This document shows, piece after piece, positions 46,957-57,265 of a stretch of DNA of 64,000 nt. The stretch comes from Alternaria dauci (taxonomy: Eukaryota; Ascomycota; Dothideomycetes; Pleosporales; Pleosporaceae). How positions within the stretch are numbered: the stretch's first letter is position 1; every line of letters starts with the position of its first letter. Below the pieces are notes generated by a model. The model saw nothing but the letters and a program-made list of their open reading frames with translations. It had not been told where the DNA came from and ran no database searches. The stretch lies in contig NC_091272.1 of assembly GCF_042100115.1 (NCBI RefSeq), positions 5,022,001 to 5,086,000 on the forward strand, in the 5' to 3' direction. The translations under genes were made by a program, and so were the position numbers.

Positions 46957-49900
46957 CTAGTAAACCTCAAGCACATATCTGCCCTCGTCCTTCAACTTCT
47001 CAATCTCCTTGCGTGAGTCAATCTTCTTAGCACCAACGTTCTTGACCTTGTGCTCAACGTCGACAGCCTCCTGAAGCACCTCAGTGACATCAGGCACAGG
47101 CCATGTCGGCCCGCAGAGGTAGAAGCTACCCTCCTTCTCGAGATAAGCCCTTCGGATGTCCGTCAATGACTCCCTCATACGGTCCTGGATGTAGATCTTC
47201 TGAGGTTGGTCACGAGAGAAGGCGCGACCAATGAGAGTAATGATTCCGGCATCTTGGTATGCCTCCCATTCCTCACCGTACAAGTACTCTTCGCGCTGGT
47301 GACGGGAACCCATGTAGAGTAGAACCTCGCCGATTTCGTGACCTTGCTGCTTCTGGTAGGCACGTTCCTGAACGAAGGCACGGAAAGGCGCAAGACCGGT
47401 ACCCAGACCAGCCATGATGATGGGCGCAGTGGTCTTGGTAGGGAGCTTCATGACGGAGGGCTTGACGGAAACGGTAACCGGTGAACCAACCTTGAGGCTG
47501 TTGAGGTAGCGTGTCGCTTGACCGAAACGGTCGCGGCCCTTGGGGTCGACCCAGTTGACAGTTACAATGAGCAGCGAGACGGAGTTGGGAGTCACGTGCT
47601 GTGCGGAGGCGATGGAATACTCGCGGCGCTTCATTGGGCTGACGATGCGGACAATATCGTGGAAGCTTGGATGTGCGGATGGGAACTCAAGCAGGATGTC
47701 AGCGTAGGTGACGGTGTCGACCTCAGCACGGCGCTTGAACTCAGTGGCGCCTTCTGGGCTAAGCAGTTGCAGAAGCTCGCGCTTCTCACGCTCGTCGTCG
47801 GCAAACTCGGCAAGCGATTCGTAGAAGCGCTTTGGTGGGCGACCGAAGATGTCGACATTTTGCAGCAGAGATTGGTAGACAGTGCGATTAACAAGGACGT
47901 TGGGATCCTCACGAGATGGTACCTCAACAACCTCATCAGGGTTGAGACCGTACCACTTGATGAACTCGTCGACCTGCTTCTCGTCGTTCTCTGCGTGGAT
48001 GCCAAGAGCCTCACCAATGGCGTAAGTAACACCAGAATCACCAAGATCAAACTCGATGTGGAAGATGTTACGGTCGTAGTTCTTCGGCGTGAGACGGCGA
48101 CGCTCCTTGACGTGGACGATACTGGTCTTGACGCCAAGATCGGGTCGGACCTGGTTTGCAGTGCCGAAGGCTTCCTTAAAGGCAAAGCCCTTGGCAGCGA
48201 TTTGCCAGTTCTTGAGCAGGGTTGGGGGCTCGGTCTCGATACGGTCAAAGGGAGCGAAGCTGTTGACGTTGATGTCCGAGGGAAGGCGGATGGGCTCAAC
48301 ATCCTCGTCAACGGTACCCCAAGCGGCAGGGACCTCGATCTCACGCAGAGCGCTTTCGAGCTGCTGGGTGAGTTTCTCAAAGACATCAGAGCTGCCGTTG
48401 ATAGCAGCAAGCTTGCTCAAGCCAGAGGTGAGAAGGTCTTCACGAGCGACCTTCAAGAATGCCAGCTGGGTGAGGAATGACTCCAGAGACTCATCTTCAG
48501 CGACAGCTTCAGATAGAGTAGGGTCAAAAACGAAAAGCTCAATGTCCTTGTCTACAAGAGCTTTGCGGAAGGCAGGTGACAGCTTCTGCTCGACATCCTC
48601 GTTCTTGACGCCGGGAAGCTTCACAATGATGGAGCTGTCAGGCTTGACGCTGTTCAAGACGTCAAATTCCTTGAGTATAGCAATGTCGCCAATGAAAGAA
48701 ACATCGGCTTGCTCAACGGCGTAAGGCGCCTCGATGGTGTAGTCAGCATTGCGAATGTCAGTGCGAGTGACACCGCCCTGCACGAGGTTGTCGTGGCCGC
48801 TGCGAACGAAAACGTTCTTTGAAGAGTCGCTTGAGAGGAGCTTGCCTACTACGACAGGTGCGTTGGCGGCTGGTGATTCGTCCAGATTCCAGAAGCTGTA
48901 CTGCTTGACATCGGCGGTGTTCAGAATGTCAACGTAAGAGCGAACCTCGGCTCCCTCCTTCTCGGCGTGGATTTGGCGGAAAGCATCGAGGAAGTTGCTG
49001 GGTGTCCAGACCTGCTCGCGCGAGTACTTGACGTCGGTGACTTCAATGTCCCTATCGTAGGCGAACTGGACAGAGGCCAAGACGTCGGCGTAGAGCCTCG
49101 AGTACTCGGCGGGGTCGAGCACAGCAGCCTCATCCTTGACCTGACCAAGAACGGCGATGCGACGAGTGCTCTTTGGGAGCGCCTCAAGGAACGCCTCCTC
49201 AACGAATGGGCGGTAGACACGGACGTTGACAACACCGACCTTGTCGCCATCCTTGGAAAGGGCGTTGGCGACCTGAGCGGTCAACGAAGCCTCGACGGTA
49301 CCAAAGACAACAAGAACACTCTCTGGCTCTTGGTGACCATAGTAATCGAAGAGCTTGTAGTCCTCGCCGAGCTCGTCGTTGAAGGCCTGGAGCAGGCGCA
49401 GAACGCGTCCGGCAGTGTCTGAGTGCTTCTTGTCGACCTCAGAGACGGCCTTGAGCACTGCCTCGTAGCTGTTGTATAGCCTGGTCTGGTCCAGAGTATC
49501 GACCAGCCTGGCTGTCTCCCTTCCAACGCTAATGCCATCGTATGTGTGAATCGTAGGGAGGACGCTCGATAGGAGGGTCGCGAAGAGGGACATGTGCTGA
49601 GTCTCGAAGACAGACGGGCTGCAGACGAGACCAAGCCCAAGGTCCTCGGCGAGTGTAAGGGAAGAGACATAGTCGGTGACGAGACCAGCGCTGGAGTTGG
49701 CGGAGTAGTCGACAGCGGCAATGTGGGCGGTCAATGGGTTGGCGACCGAGTAGAGAGCGGACAGTTGGTCGAGCGAAGCGCGGAGGAAGTTCAAGGTGGA
49801 GGAGGAGGCGATGATGGACTGGGGGATGTGGCGCTTCTTCAGGTCAAAGTCCTTTGAGAACATGTATCCCAATGCAATGGCACCAGCACCGGTCCTCGTC

Positions 49901-50193
49901 TCCAGAGAGGAAACGCCAGTCTGGTAGCCGAGAGCATTCTTCTCGCCCTGTTCTTGCCAGTACTTGACTGCTACATCCAGATCGAATGACTCAGCCGAGT
50001 ATGCGAAGATCTTGTCCGAGAGAGCGTATGCGACTTGCTGAACAAGAGTCTGAGCGGTAAGGTAGGTAGGGCCACCGATGGACTGGTAAGAGAGGTCCTG
50101 ACCAAACGGCAGACTGGACGACTTCTTGGTGAAGTCCTTGGGTGCGGTCTGCTCGGCACCAGGGCCAGCGGACTCCGTCTGCTGGAAATGCAT
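46957..50193 (-). CDS. Sulfite reductase [NADPH] flavoprotein alpha component (MET10)
   Basis: Passes electrons from NADPH through FAD to the siroheme subunit, which reduces sulfite to sulfide for cysteine and methionine synthesis in the cytosol. 1078 aa, single exon, starting at the ATG at 50193 (MHFQQTESAGPGAEQ). The N-terminal two thirds (about 30-640) carry the pyruvate:ferredoxin-oxidoreductase-like domains seen in fungal Met10. The C-terminal third is a ferredoxin-NADP reductase module: KRREYSIASAQ for FAD, IIMAGLGTGLAPFRAFVQER for NADPH, LLYMGSRHQREEYLYGEE, FYLCGPTWPVPDVTEVL and the terminal aromatic residue in RYVLEVY. The 3' ends of this gene and the convergent thiolase are about 110 bp apart. 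Confidence 0.94.
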   Translation of the reverse strand: MHFQQTESAGPGAEQTAPKDFTKKSSSLPFGQDLSYQSIGGPTYLTAQTLVQQVAYALSDKIFAYSAESFDLDVAVKYWQEQGEKNALGYQTGVSSLETRTGAGAIALGYMFSKDFDLKKRHIPQSIIASSSTLNFLRASLDQLSALYSVANPLTAHIAAVDYSANSSAGLVTDYVSSLTLAEDLGLGLVCSPSVFETQHMSLFATLLSSVLPTIHTYDGISVGRETARLVDTLDQTRLYNSYEAVLKAVSEVDKKHSDTAGRVLRLLQAFNDELGEDYKLFDYYGHQEPESVLVVFGTVEASLTAQVANALSKDGDKVGVVNVRVYRPFVEEAFLEALPKSTRRIAVLGQVKDEAAVLDPAEYSRLYADVLASVQFAYDRDIEVTDVKYSREQVWTPSNFLDAFRQIHAEKEGAEVRSYVDILNTADVKQYSFWNLDESPAANAPVVVGKLLSSDSSKNVFVRSGHDNLVQGGVTRTDIRNADYTIEAPYAVEQADVSFIGDIAILKEFDVLNSVKPDSSIIVKLPGVKNEDVEQKLSPAFRKALVDKDIELFVFDPTLSEAVAEDESLESFLTQLAFLKVAREDLLTSGLSKLAAINGSSDVFEKLTQQLESALREIEVPAAWGTVDEDVEPIRLPSDINVNSFAPFDRIETEPPTLLKNWQIAAKGFAFKEAFGTANQVRPDLGVKTSIVHVKERRRLTPKNYDRNIFHIEFDLGDSGVTYAIGEALGIHAENDEKQVDEFIKWYGLNPDEVVEVPSREDPNVLVNRTVYQSLLQNVDIFGRPPKRFYESLAEFADDEREKRELLQLLSPEGATEFKRRAEVDTVTYADILLEFPSAHPSFHDIVRIVSPMKRREYSIASAQHVTPNSVSLLIVTVNWVDPKGRDRFGQATRYLNSLKVGSPVTVSVKPSVMKLPTKTTAPIIMAGLGTGLAPFRAFVQERAYQKQQGHEIGEVLLYMGSRHQREEYLYGEEWEAYQDAGIITLIGRAFSRDQPQKIYIQDRMRESLTDIRRAYLEKEGSFYLCGPTWPVPDVTEVLQEAVDVEHKVKNVGAKKIDSRKEIEKLKDEGRYVLEVY

Positions 50194-51099
50194 CTTGAAT
50201 GCAGGTATGCGCCTGTGCAACTCAGCCTTTCGGTCAAGGCACTGAGAGTCTCTCTTTTTGGTGTAAGAGAGAGGTGGAGAGTTACTACGACTCTACGGAC
50301 GCTTCACCGAGGGAGTATATCCGCGTCGTGGATTTGTCGCCTCGTAGCAGCCAAAAAGTGCCGTCGTCCAGTAGCGACATCGGCAGAAGACCGACCGAGC
50401 AAGACGCAATCCATCCTACACACCATGATTGGCTCTTTGCGCTTGCTCTAGCACGTCTTTCGGGCGATAGATTGCAAATGTGCGGAATGTCGCCTTGACG
50501 CGACGAGAATTTGGCCCTAGCGCGAATTGCGTGCTTGAGACGCCAAGACGTCGGGAAATGTGACTGCGGGGAAATCACGGCGCTCGGAGATCTGATCACC
50601 AACACCGTCTCTGACATAATTTCTTTATCGTCTCTCCTTCCACTTCTGAGCTGAATCGGCCAAGCATATTCGACATCAAAACAAGCATCCCAAGCATCAC
50701 CGCTCCACATCCATGGGAACAAGCGAATTTAGTGGAGACGGCAGCGGACCGTGATCCCTACACCGACTACAATCTCCACGGGGGATATTAAATTTCCATG
50801 AATCGTCTTTCGCATAGTTCAGTAGATGAGCCCACTTTTCAGCATTGCAATGATTCCAACATGTCCACACGGTCATGAGGTTCCGAGTTGGTAAGTCACA
50901 ATGTTCGCGGTCAGCACAAGGAGCGCGCAACAGCGTCGCGCTTGTCGTCATACCTCCGCAATTAGGGGACTCCACAATGTTCAATTGAAACAAGTTGTGA
51001 TATTTGAATACCTATAGCTTTTGAGTGAGAAGGTTCTTTACGATCCAATATGACAGGTAGACAAGATGACACATTGCGACCACGCACATCCACTCATCA
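50194..51099. other. Intergenic, MET10 promoter
   Basis: The MET10-type promoter lies on the left and the 3' flank of an unknown minus-strand gene on the right. No gene is supported. Confidence 0.6.
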
Positions 51100-51849
51100 T
51101 CATCCCGCCCTGCTCTGTCTCCTTTCAGCCTCTTTCCGCCGATACTCGATACCATACCTCGCTACGATAGTATCATACTCATGCCTTAGCCACCTCTTCT
51201 TGTAACTGGCCAATAACCTCCGGCCAACAGATTCCTCGTAAGCTTCCCTAATCTTGTATAGCTCTATCTCGCCTTCTATAAGCCTCAATTCGTCGGTGGT
51301 CGTTATACCAGATGGTCGTGCAGGAAGCGAGCGCCATGTCAAACCCTGTTTAAACTCTTCTTCAATGAGGTTGCGATTAGAGTTTCTTTGAGTTGGCTGA
51401 GGCTGTGGTGTGTGAGTCTCAGACGGACTGCATGACGATACACTGAGCGAAGATTGAATCCAATTTCGGCTGTTCGGAGGTTGAGCTTGAGGTAATGGTT
51501 GTGAGCCACTGTAGGATAATGGTGACAGGCGGGATTTCTGTTCTGGCGGCGGTCTTGATCGGGATGATGGTGGCGACAGATCTGACAGCCATTCTGATGA
51601 AACTAAAGATCGATACTTTCCTCTTCGTGGAGACCTTTTGTGCTTGTTACGACTCGTTTCCCCTGCCATGTGCTCAGCGAGAAGTTTCCTGATCTCTGCT
51701 TCGCGCATGGATGCAATCAATGGAAATTTCGGTGACGCGCGGGGAGGTTTCCGAGAATATGGGCTTTCCAGCATGGCTTGTAGAATCTCTTCTGATGTTC
51801 TCGGCTCTATTCGTGCCGATAGATATCTATCGGTTGTTTTTGGTATCAT
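51100..51849 (-). CDS. Unknown protein
   Basis: No family recognised. From the first ATG in frame (51849, MIPKTTDRYLSARIEPRTSE) it gives 249 aa. The frame stays open upstream to about 52083 with plausible coding content (IPRYQLLLSLSQPEGNLEHR) but no ATG, so the true start may lie in an unseen upstream exon. The middle is Ser/Pro/Gln rich. The C-terminal 90 residues are helical and charged (LRLIEGEIELYKIREAYEES, RRLLASYKKRWLRHEYDTIV), ending in basic residues. A nuclear location would fit the basic composition but is inference. Confidence 0.6.
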   Translation of the reverse strand: MIPKTTDRYLSARIEPRTSEEILQAMLESPYSRKPPRASPKFPLIASMREAEIRKLLAEHMAGETSRNKHKRSPRRGKYRSLVSSEWLSDLSPPSSRSRPPPEQKSRLSPLSYSGSQPLPQAQPPNSRNWIQSSLSVSSCSPSETHTPQPQPTQRNSNRNLIEEEFKQGLTWRSLPARPSGITTTDELRLIEGEIELYKIREAYEESVGRRLLASYKKRWLRHEYDTIVARYGIEYRRKEAERRQSRAG

Positions 51850-52484
51850 GAGATGGTTGATCAGACTACATGTAAGCAGGCGACGGCGTGTAGTAAGAAT
51901 ATCTTGCGTCAGTGACGAGGGTAGCTGACGATGTTCAAGATTACCCTCTGGCTGTGAGAGGGATAAAAGAAGCTGGTATCTGGGTATGTCGGACAAAGAC
52001 GACAATGCCACAACAAAGGCGCTACATTTGGCATGAGAATGGCAGAAGGGATCATTGGTAATAAAAGATCCTGATCTAGTCAACCCTCACGCCTCGCTGC
52101 ACGCTTCCAACCACTGCCACGACCTGGAATTGCTATGTATTCAACGCTCATGGCATCATTACTCGAATTATGGGCCGTATCAAGAGGTAACGTCAAGTTG
52201 GCGAGGAGACTGCTGCGCAATGCAGTACGACAGCGGTACTAAAAATCGGAGACATTAAAAAGGCCGTCGTAACATACAGCAGTGCCAAACAAGTCTGGAA
52301 GTGTTGAGGAGGCAACCAAAGGCGAATATGCATCGATTGATGGCTCAGAACACGATCTCAGGCGGCGGGCCGAGGAATGCCGTGTCACAGCAATCCGCCA
52401 TGATCGTAGAGCTTTTGCGCCGAGGACACAAGTCGCGACGATGAAAGCCGAGTTGACGCATGCAAATGAAGATGCAGGCCGACA
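51850..52484. other. Intergenic or missing 5' exon region
   Basis: It may contain the real start of the unknown gene at 51100-51849, whose frame is open to about 52083. Otherwise no gene is supported. Confidence 0.4.
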
Positions 52485-54272
52485 TCAAAGCGAGGTGACG
52501 ATTGAATCAAGCCCGCCAAACTTGCCTGCCCATCTCTTCATCATGTCCACCGCGTCTTGTTTGATCTCCGAGGTTGGGGCGGAGAAAGCGACTGCCAGGA
52601 CTGGCGCAATACTGCGCAACAAGTCAAAGCCCGGAGTTTGCGCCCGTTCAATCTCCAACGCAGCCTCTAGGACAGAAGTCGCAGCTTTCTTTGCTTCTTC
52701 GAAGTAGTGCGCAGGAGGTTTCTCATATGGCTCCGGGGGTGCGGTTGCTTCTGTTTGCATCTTGTAAATAAGCATGCTCACAACTAGGCGGTCTGCGACG
52801 TAATTCGACGCGATCAATGCTACGAAAGTTTTAGGTGAATTCGAAGTGATTGCCTCTGGCCCGATGGTTCTCGACGTACCCCTCTCCATAAGTGTAGGTG
52901 CTCCGTGTATGTTTCTGGAGAGGCTGGCCAGGTGAGGATATTCTATAGCCCATTCGTCGAGCTCTCTCATCAACTTGCATGCCAGTCGTTTGCCGGGTCG
53001 AACGTCAACATGTGACGGTATCGGGGTCGCGAAAAGCGCACGCATTGAGCCGGATATCTCAAGGATGGCCATACAAGGAGGGATCTGGAGCTCAATATCT
53101 GCAAGACTCTGGTGCGCATCTCGTGGCTTGCCAATGAAGGGTAGTGTCATCCAATCTGGCGCAGAGTAGACTGACACCTGGTTGTAGACTACACATTTAT
53201 GTGCCTGATGTCGTCAGCGCACAGAAAATGTTCACTATGGATTTGCCTAGCTCACCTCAGAGGTGCGAAGGCCCTTGAACAGTGGCCAGATGATACCCGA
53301 CCCACAGTTGCTCGGCCCGCGCATGGTCATTATCCCGGCCGCAGCCGCGATATGAGCCATGGTACCAGATGCAGTTGCGCCTACATATAGTTCGTACAAG
53401 GACATGATAAGAGGTACTAGAACCTCTTCTTCGTCAGGAATAGTGTCCCTCTTTAGTCTTGCTATTGATGTTCTCTGTGCGCTCAAAGCTACGGTATACC
53501 TAAAAGGTGCGTGTACGCAGTCAGTATGAATCTCACATGCAGGTCGTACAGGGACATGTCTTACCACCTCCAAGAGTCAACAAGGATGCTCGGATCGTGG
53601 TAATGCTTTCCAAAATACGCCATGGAGACTGCTCGAAGAGACAACCGAACGGCAGACTTTCTGGCGTTGGTATGAATCTGGGGTATGTGGCTGAGCCATT
53701 GGATTTCAGGCGCGTACTGACTTCCACCCTTGTTCATCTCAATGTAGTGGGAAAGAAAAGCAGTATCCAGAGCTTCCGGCAAAACTCGTGAAGGTTGGTT
53801 CAGCATAGGAGGCCTGTACTGATAGCGGATGGCTACTACAGCTTGCTCTACTCTCTCGGCATCTCTGGGTGCTGCACGAGGTATTGAGTTTGAGGAGGAG
53901 GAGGACGACGACGACGACGACAGCGGTTGGCTTGATCCGGTTGAGGCTTCGCCTCGAGGGAGGATAGGACGGGGGGCCACTGATGGCTCAGCATCCTCTT
54001 TCCCACGGATCGCCATTGTAGCTCTTGCCGTCTCTTTCTTCTTTCTCGCTCTTGGTTTGGCTACCCGCTCCGTCATGTCGATGACGATGGTGCCTTGGAG
54101 GGGCCCAGAGCACGTGAGGCCCAAACGGCGACATTGGTTGCATGTGTCTGGTGTTTCGTCGCACTGCGGGACGAATGAGTTATCGAATTGGTTATGTGTT
54201 TAAGGAACACACTTTGACGCGTCTCGATCGGCATTGAGCACAAGCTCTACTTCGCTGGGACTTGGGAGGCAT
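52485..54272 (-). CDS. Zn(II)2Cys6 transcription factor with Fungal_trans_2-like region
   Basis: 540 aa in four exons: 54213-54272, 53565-54163, 53256-53499, 52485-53204. The 60-nt first exon starts MPPKSQRSRACAQCRSRRVK. It joins after a 49-nt intron to CDETPDTCNQCRRLGLTC, completing C-x2-C-x6-C-x6-C-x2-C-x6-C. A basic stretch (PRARKKKETAR) and a run of ten serines follow. The remainder (LDTAFLSHYIEM, VRLSLRAVSMAYFG, EVLVPLIMSLYELYVG, GTMAHIAAAAGIMTMRGP, LFKGLRTSE) is typical of the Fungal_trans_2 (DUF3468) regulators, with a helical C-terminus containing ASNYVADRLVVSMLIYKMQ. Target genes are unknown; no neighbouring biosynthetic cluster is seen. Confidence 0.9.
53895..53924. repeat. Trinucleotide repeat encoding polyserine
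   Basis: GAG then GAC triplets in tandem. On the minus strand they encode the run of ten serines in the regulator at 52485-54272. Confidence 0.85.
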
Positions 54273-54833
54273 GTCGTATATATAGATGCGGATTGGAAGA
54301 CGCGAATCGTAAGACGCGGATCGGACAAGACGGGAAGTGAAAGAGGGAATTTGAGCGACACAAATGCCGAAGGAATGCAGGGGTAGTCAGTGGTCTAGGA
54401 GGGTGGTACGATGCCGTGTTAAATCTCTGTTCTGATTGGTGCTAAGGCAAGCTTCGGAGGTGCCTTTAGGAAGGTGGGGAAGTCGCGTTGGAGCTGCGAC
54501 CCTACCAAAGACAATGGTGATTAAAAATCATCTCCGGTCGCAAACCTGCTTTTGCTATCCATCAAGCTTGCCATTTTGATTGCATTATCGCATGCATGTA
54601 GGATGGAGACTGGACAACCACATGCAAAAAAGGAAACAGTATGACGACGTGATTCAGTATATTGCTTTTCGCTGCACTTGATTTGTAAGTTTTTGCCTGC
54701 CATGACAAAACAGCCACGAACCTTGAGGAAAGGAATTCCAACTACAGACAAGTGCCAATTAGCTATCAAGGAAAAAACTGTGAAAAGGGTATCGTGTATG
54801 GGCAAGCTCATGCCCGAGAATTATTCCGCACTC
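54273..54833. other. Intergenic
   Basis: Promoter of the Zn2Cys6 regulator and 3' flank of the FMP52-type gene. No gene is supported. Confidence 0.6.
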
Positions 54834-55581
54834 CTACTCCTTGCCCAACGCAACAATGTCCTTCATATCCAGCAGCCAAACACCGTCCTCTTTCTTCCCC
54901 TCGATACACTGCACTCCGGCGTTGACGGCAGCCCTTGCAATCATACCGGCATCCTGCGCCCACCAGTCTGTCATCTTAGGTGTCAGGCCTCTCAAGCCCT
55001 TTGCAAGACTCCTTAGCGCAGCCTCAGCCGGCCGCGAGTCGCTGCGATCTCCAACGATCAGACCCGGGCGCAGTATGACAGTGTGCTTGAAGCCCAGACC
55101 CTTTACGGCTTCCTCCAATTCGCCCTTCATCTTGGGGTAAGCAAAGTACGAGGTGTGGCTTGCGCCGTTGGATGAGATGAGGACATAGGTGTCTACACCA
55201 GCGTCTTTGGCCGACTTGGCAAGATCGAGGTTCAGATCGTAGTCAATCTTGCGCTGGGCCTCGACGCCGCCGACTTGTGCACGTGTTGTACCCAGACCGC
55301 TGAAGAAGACTCTGGGCTTCTGCGCCGATGGGAATTGGCTGGGCCACTGTGAAGAGTCGGTCGCGATGATAGGCTGAAGCTTGGTAGAGCCTGCGGGGTT
55401 GGGTAGGTCGCGGCGCGCATACGCGTGTACGGCGGAGAAGGCGGGGTGTGCGAGGAGTTGGGAGAGGATGTTTGCGCCCTGCGTGTCCCTGTCAGCATTT
55501 GGTGCCATGTGAGGTCATTGTGAGTATTTGCGCTGGACGTACGACGAGGCCTGTGCTACCTGCCAATACTGCGGTCGCCAT
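54834..55581 (-). CDS. FMP52-type NAD(P)-binding protein
   Basis: Member of the atypical short-chain dehydrogenase group found at the mitochondrial outer membrane in yeast (Fmp52). 227 aa, exons 55543-55581 and 54834-55478. The 13-codon first exon MATAVLAGSTGLV joins to GANILSQLLAHPAF, building the GxxGxxG nucleotide-binding turn (AGSTGLVGANIL). Further marks are VFFSGLGTTRAQVGG, VLISSNGASHTSYFAYPKMK (the YxxxK pair) and RPGLIVGDRSDSR. The substrate is unknown for the family. The first exon is too short to be seen by open-frame scanning. Confidence 0.9.
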
Positions 55582-56692
55582 TCTGTCTGCTATAGTCCTG
55601 AGTCGCTTGGTTGAAGGTGAGTGAGTCTTTCAGTGTGCGCTGTGTGAGTCTGATATGTGAAGTTTTGTTGCGGCCGTAGGCGTGTGATTTAGTCCGGGGC
55701 CCTCAAGAGTGACAACATTAACCCGAGGTGCGTCATCGTCACAACTGCACCGTGGCGCGACGGAGAAGCATCGCTCAACTGACAGGACTTCACATATCGA
55801 ACACCTCACGTCGTAGTATGAAGGATATGGGTCCAATCTGGCTCGTAGACATGAAGGAGGTATCCGGAATACATTGATATGCAGGAACACAGGCTAGGAG
55901 ACGCACCGTGGGCCTGGCATCAGAGCCAATGCGCGCGCGAGAGGTGCATCAACCCATTAAATACACCGGCACAGCTTCTTTTTCTTTGTCCGGCAATAGG
56001 CCGGGTGCGGATCAACTCGTTCTACAAGAACTTCAACCTCGCGTTGACATGTCACACCATCGTGGTATCACCTCTGCGCCGCTGCTGCCCTGGGTCATGC
56101 CGCCGGCGAGTGCCGACCCTGAAGAATCCGCCAAACATCACACCACCGTCTTGCCACCATCAACACACCCGTCCCTTCAGCCACTCCAGAACCAATAGCA
56201 AGTTCCGGAAACAAGCGACTGCTTTCTACAGCGCTTGTTCACGCTTCCGAAAGCGGTTATTTGATGCTTGCCTGGATCTTGGTCATCGTGTTCCTGACTT
56301 GCCCGATCTTGTCTGTCAGGCCAGCCGTTCGGGATGCGGCGTAGGGCTGTGAGGATGATGCGGACGAGGTTGCAAATCTCACGCGATGTTCTGGTGGTGC
56401 GATGCCAGCTTTCGTGATGAAGGATCGTCTTTGTAGGTTGGTAATGTAGGTTTGATAAATAGAATGTGTTCTTCATGCTGTAGTAGCCATCCAACATCCA
56501 GTTCACCACAATAACAACCAACGATACACTTCACACATCGTCACATCAGACCAAAGGCATAGAGATCATCTCCTCTACTAGAACAAGAAGACAACAAGAG
56601 CACCCTCGATCCGAGTCTATCCCAGCGAAACCAATACATCCATCTCAACACTCCAAACCAACCACCACCCCAACCAAACCACCATCACCACA
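55582..56692. other. Intergenic
   Basis: About 1.1 kb containing two divergent promoters (FMP52-type and the 74-aa gene). CA-rich sequence directly precedes 56693, as is usual in strongly expressed fungal leaders. No other gene is supported. Confidence 0.55.
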
Positions 56693-56970
56693 ATGCCTTC
56701 AGTGACCCAAGCCCGTCTCATGTGGCGCAGCGTCGCCCGCGGCATGGTAGAGCCACACCCCTTCGCCCGCAACCCCATCACCATGACCCCTCACGCCTGG
56801 CGTGCCGCCGACCTTACCAAGAAACTAGTAAAGACAAGCACTGTGTAAGTCTCTCCACCCATCTTCTTATTACGAACCTCTACTGACCATCATACAGCTA
56901 CTTCCCCTTCTACGTAGCTGTCCTTGGGTGGCCAGTCGCCGCTGCCTGGTGGTTCAACGGAAGCATGTGA
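56693..56970 (+). CDS. Small single-pass membrane protein, probably mitochondrial
   Basis: 74 aa, exons 56693-56844 and 56898-56970, joined by a canonical GTAAGT..ACAG intron of 53 nt. The ATG follows an A/C-rich leader (CACCACAATG). The N-terminal 45 residues are basic with few acids (VTQARLMWRSVARG, MTPHAWRAADLTKKLVK), like a presequence or matrix segment. The C-terminus is one hydrophobic helix, VYFPFYVAVLGWPVAAAWWF, followed by NGSM. This layout recalls small accessory subunits of respiratory complexes, but I cannot name the protein. Both exons are too short for open-frame scans, so it is easily missed. Confidence 0.75.
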
Positions 56971-57265
56971 CTCTTTCTTATGGAGGGAGAGAGGAACAAG
57001 AGGCTGCCGAGGAAAGAGGAGAGGAAGGGGCCGAGCAGTAAGGAAGTCGAGGATCTGATTTTGAATATGCGATGGGATGATTGAAAGTATACCTGCATCA
57101 TCATGGGATGGGAGTCTGCGGCGTTACAAGCATAGCATTTTCTTTTGTTGGATACCAATCTTATTATATTCAAGCCTGGTGTACTCTGCTTTCGTGATTC
57201 ATGGATTACCTATCTTTGTTCAAGCATCAAGGTACTGCAAATGCCCACTCGTAACCTCGTAAGCC

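Noticed and set aside
47518..48480. A 320-codon plus-strand frame inside the MET10-type gene.
   Set aside because: It is fully antisense to strongly conserved flavoprotein domains, and its composition is what antisense of biased codons gives.
50193..50220. Extended N-terminus MHRRIPAFK for the MET10-type protein.
   Set aside because: The upstream codon is TTG; the first ATG is at 50193.
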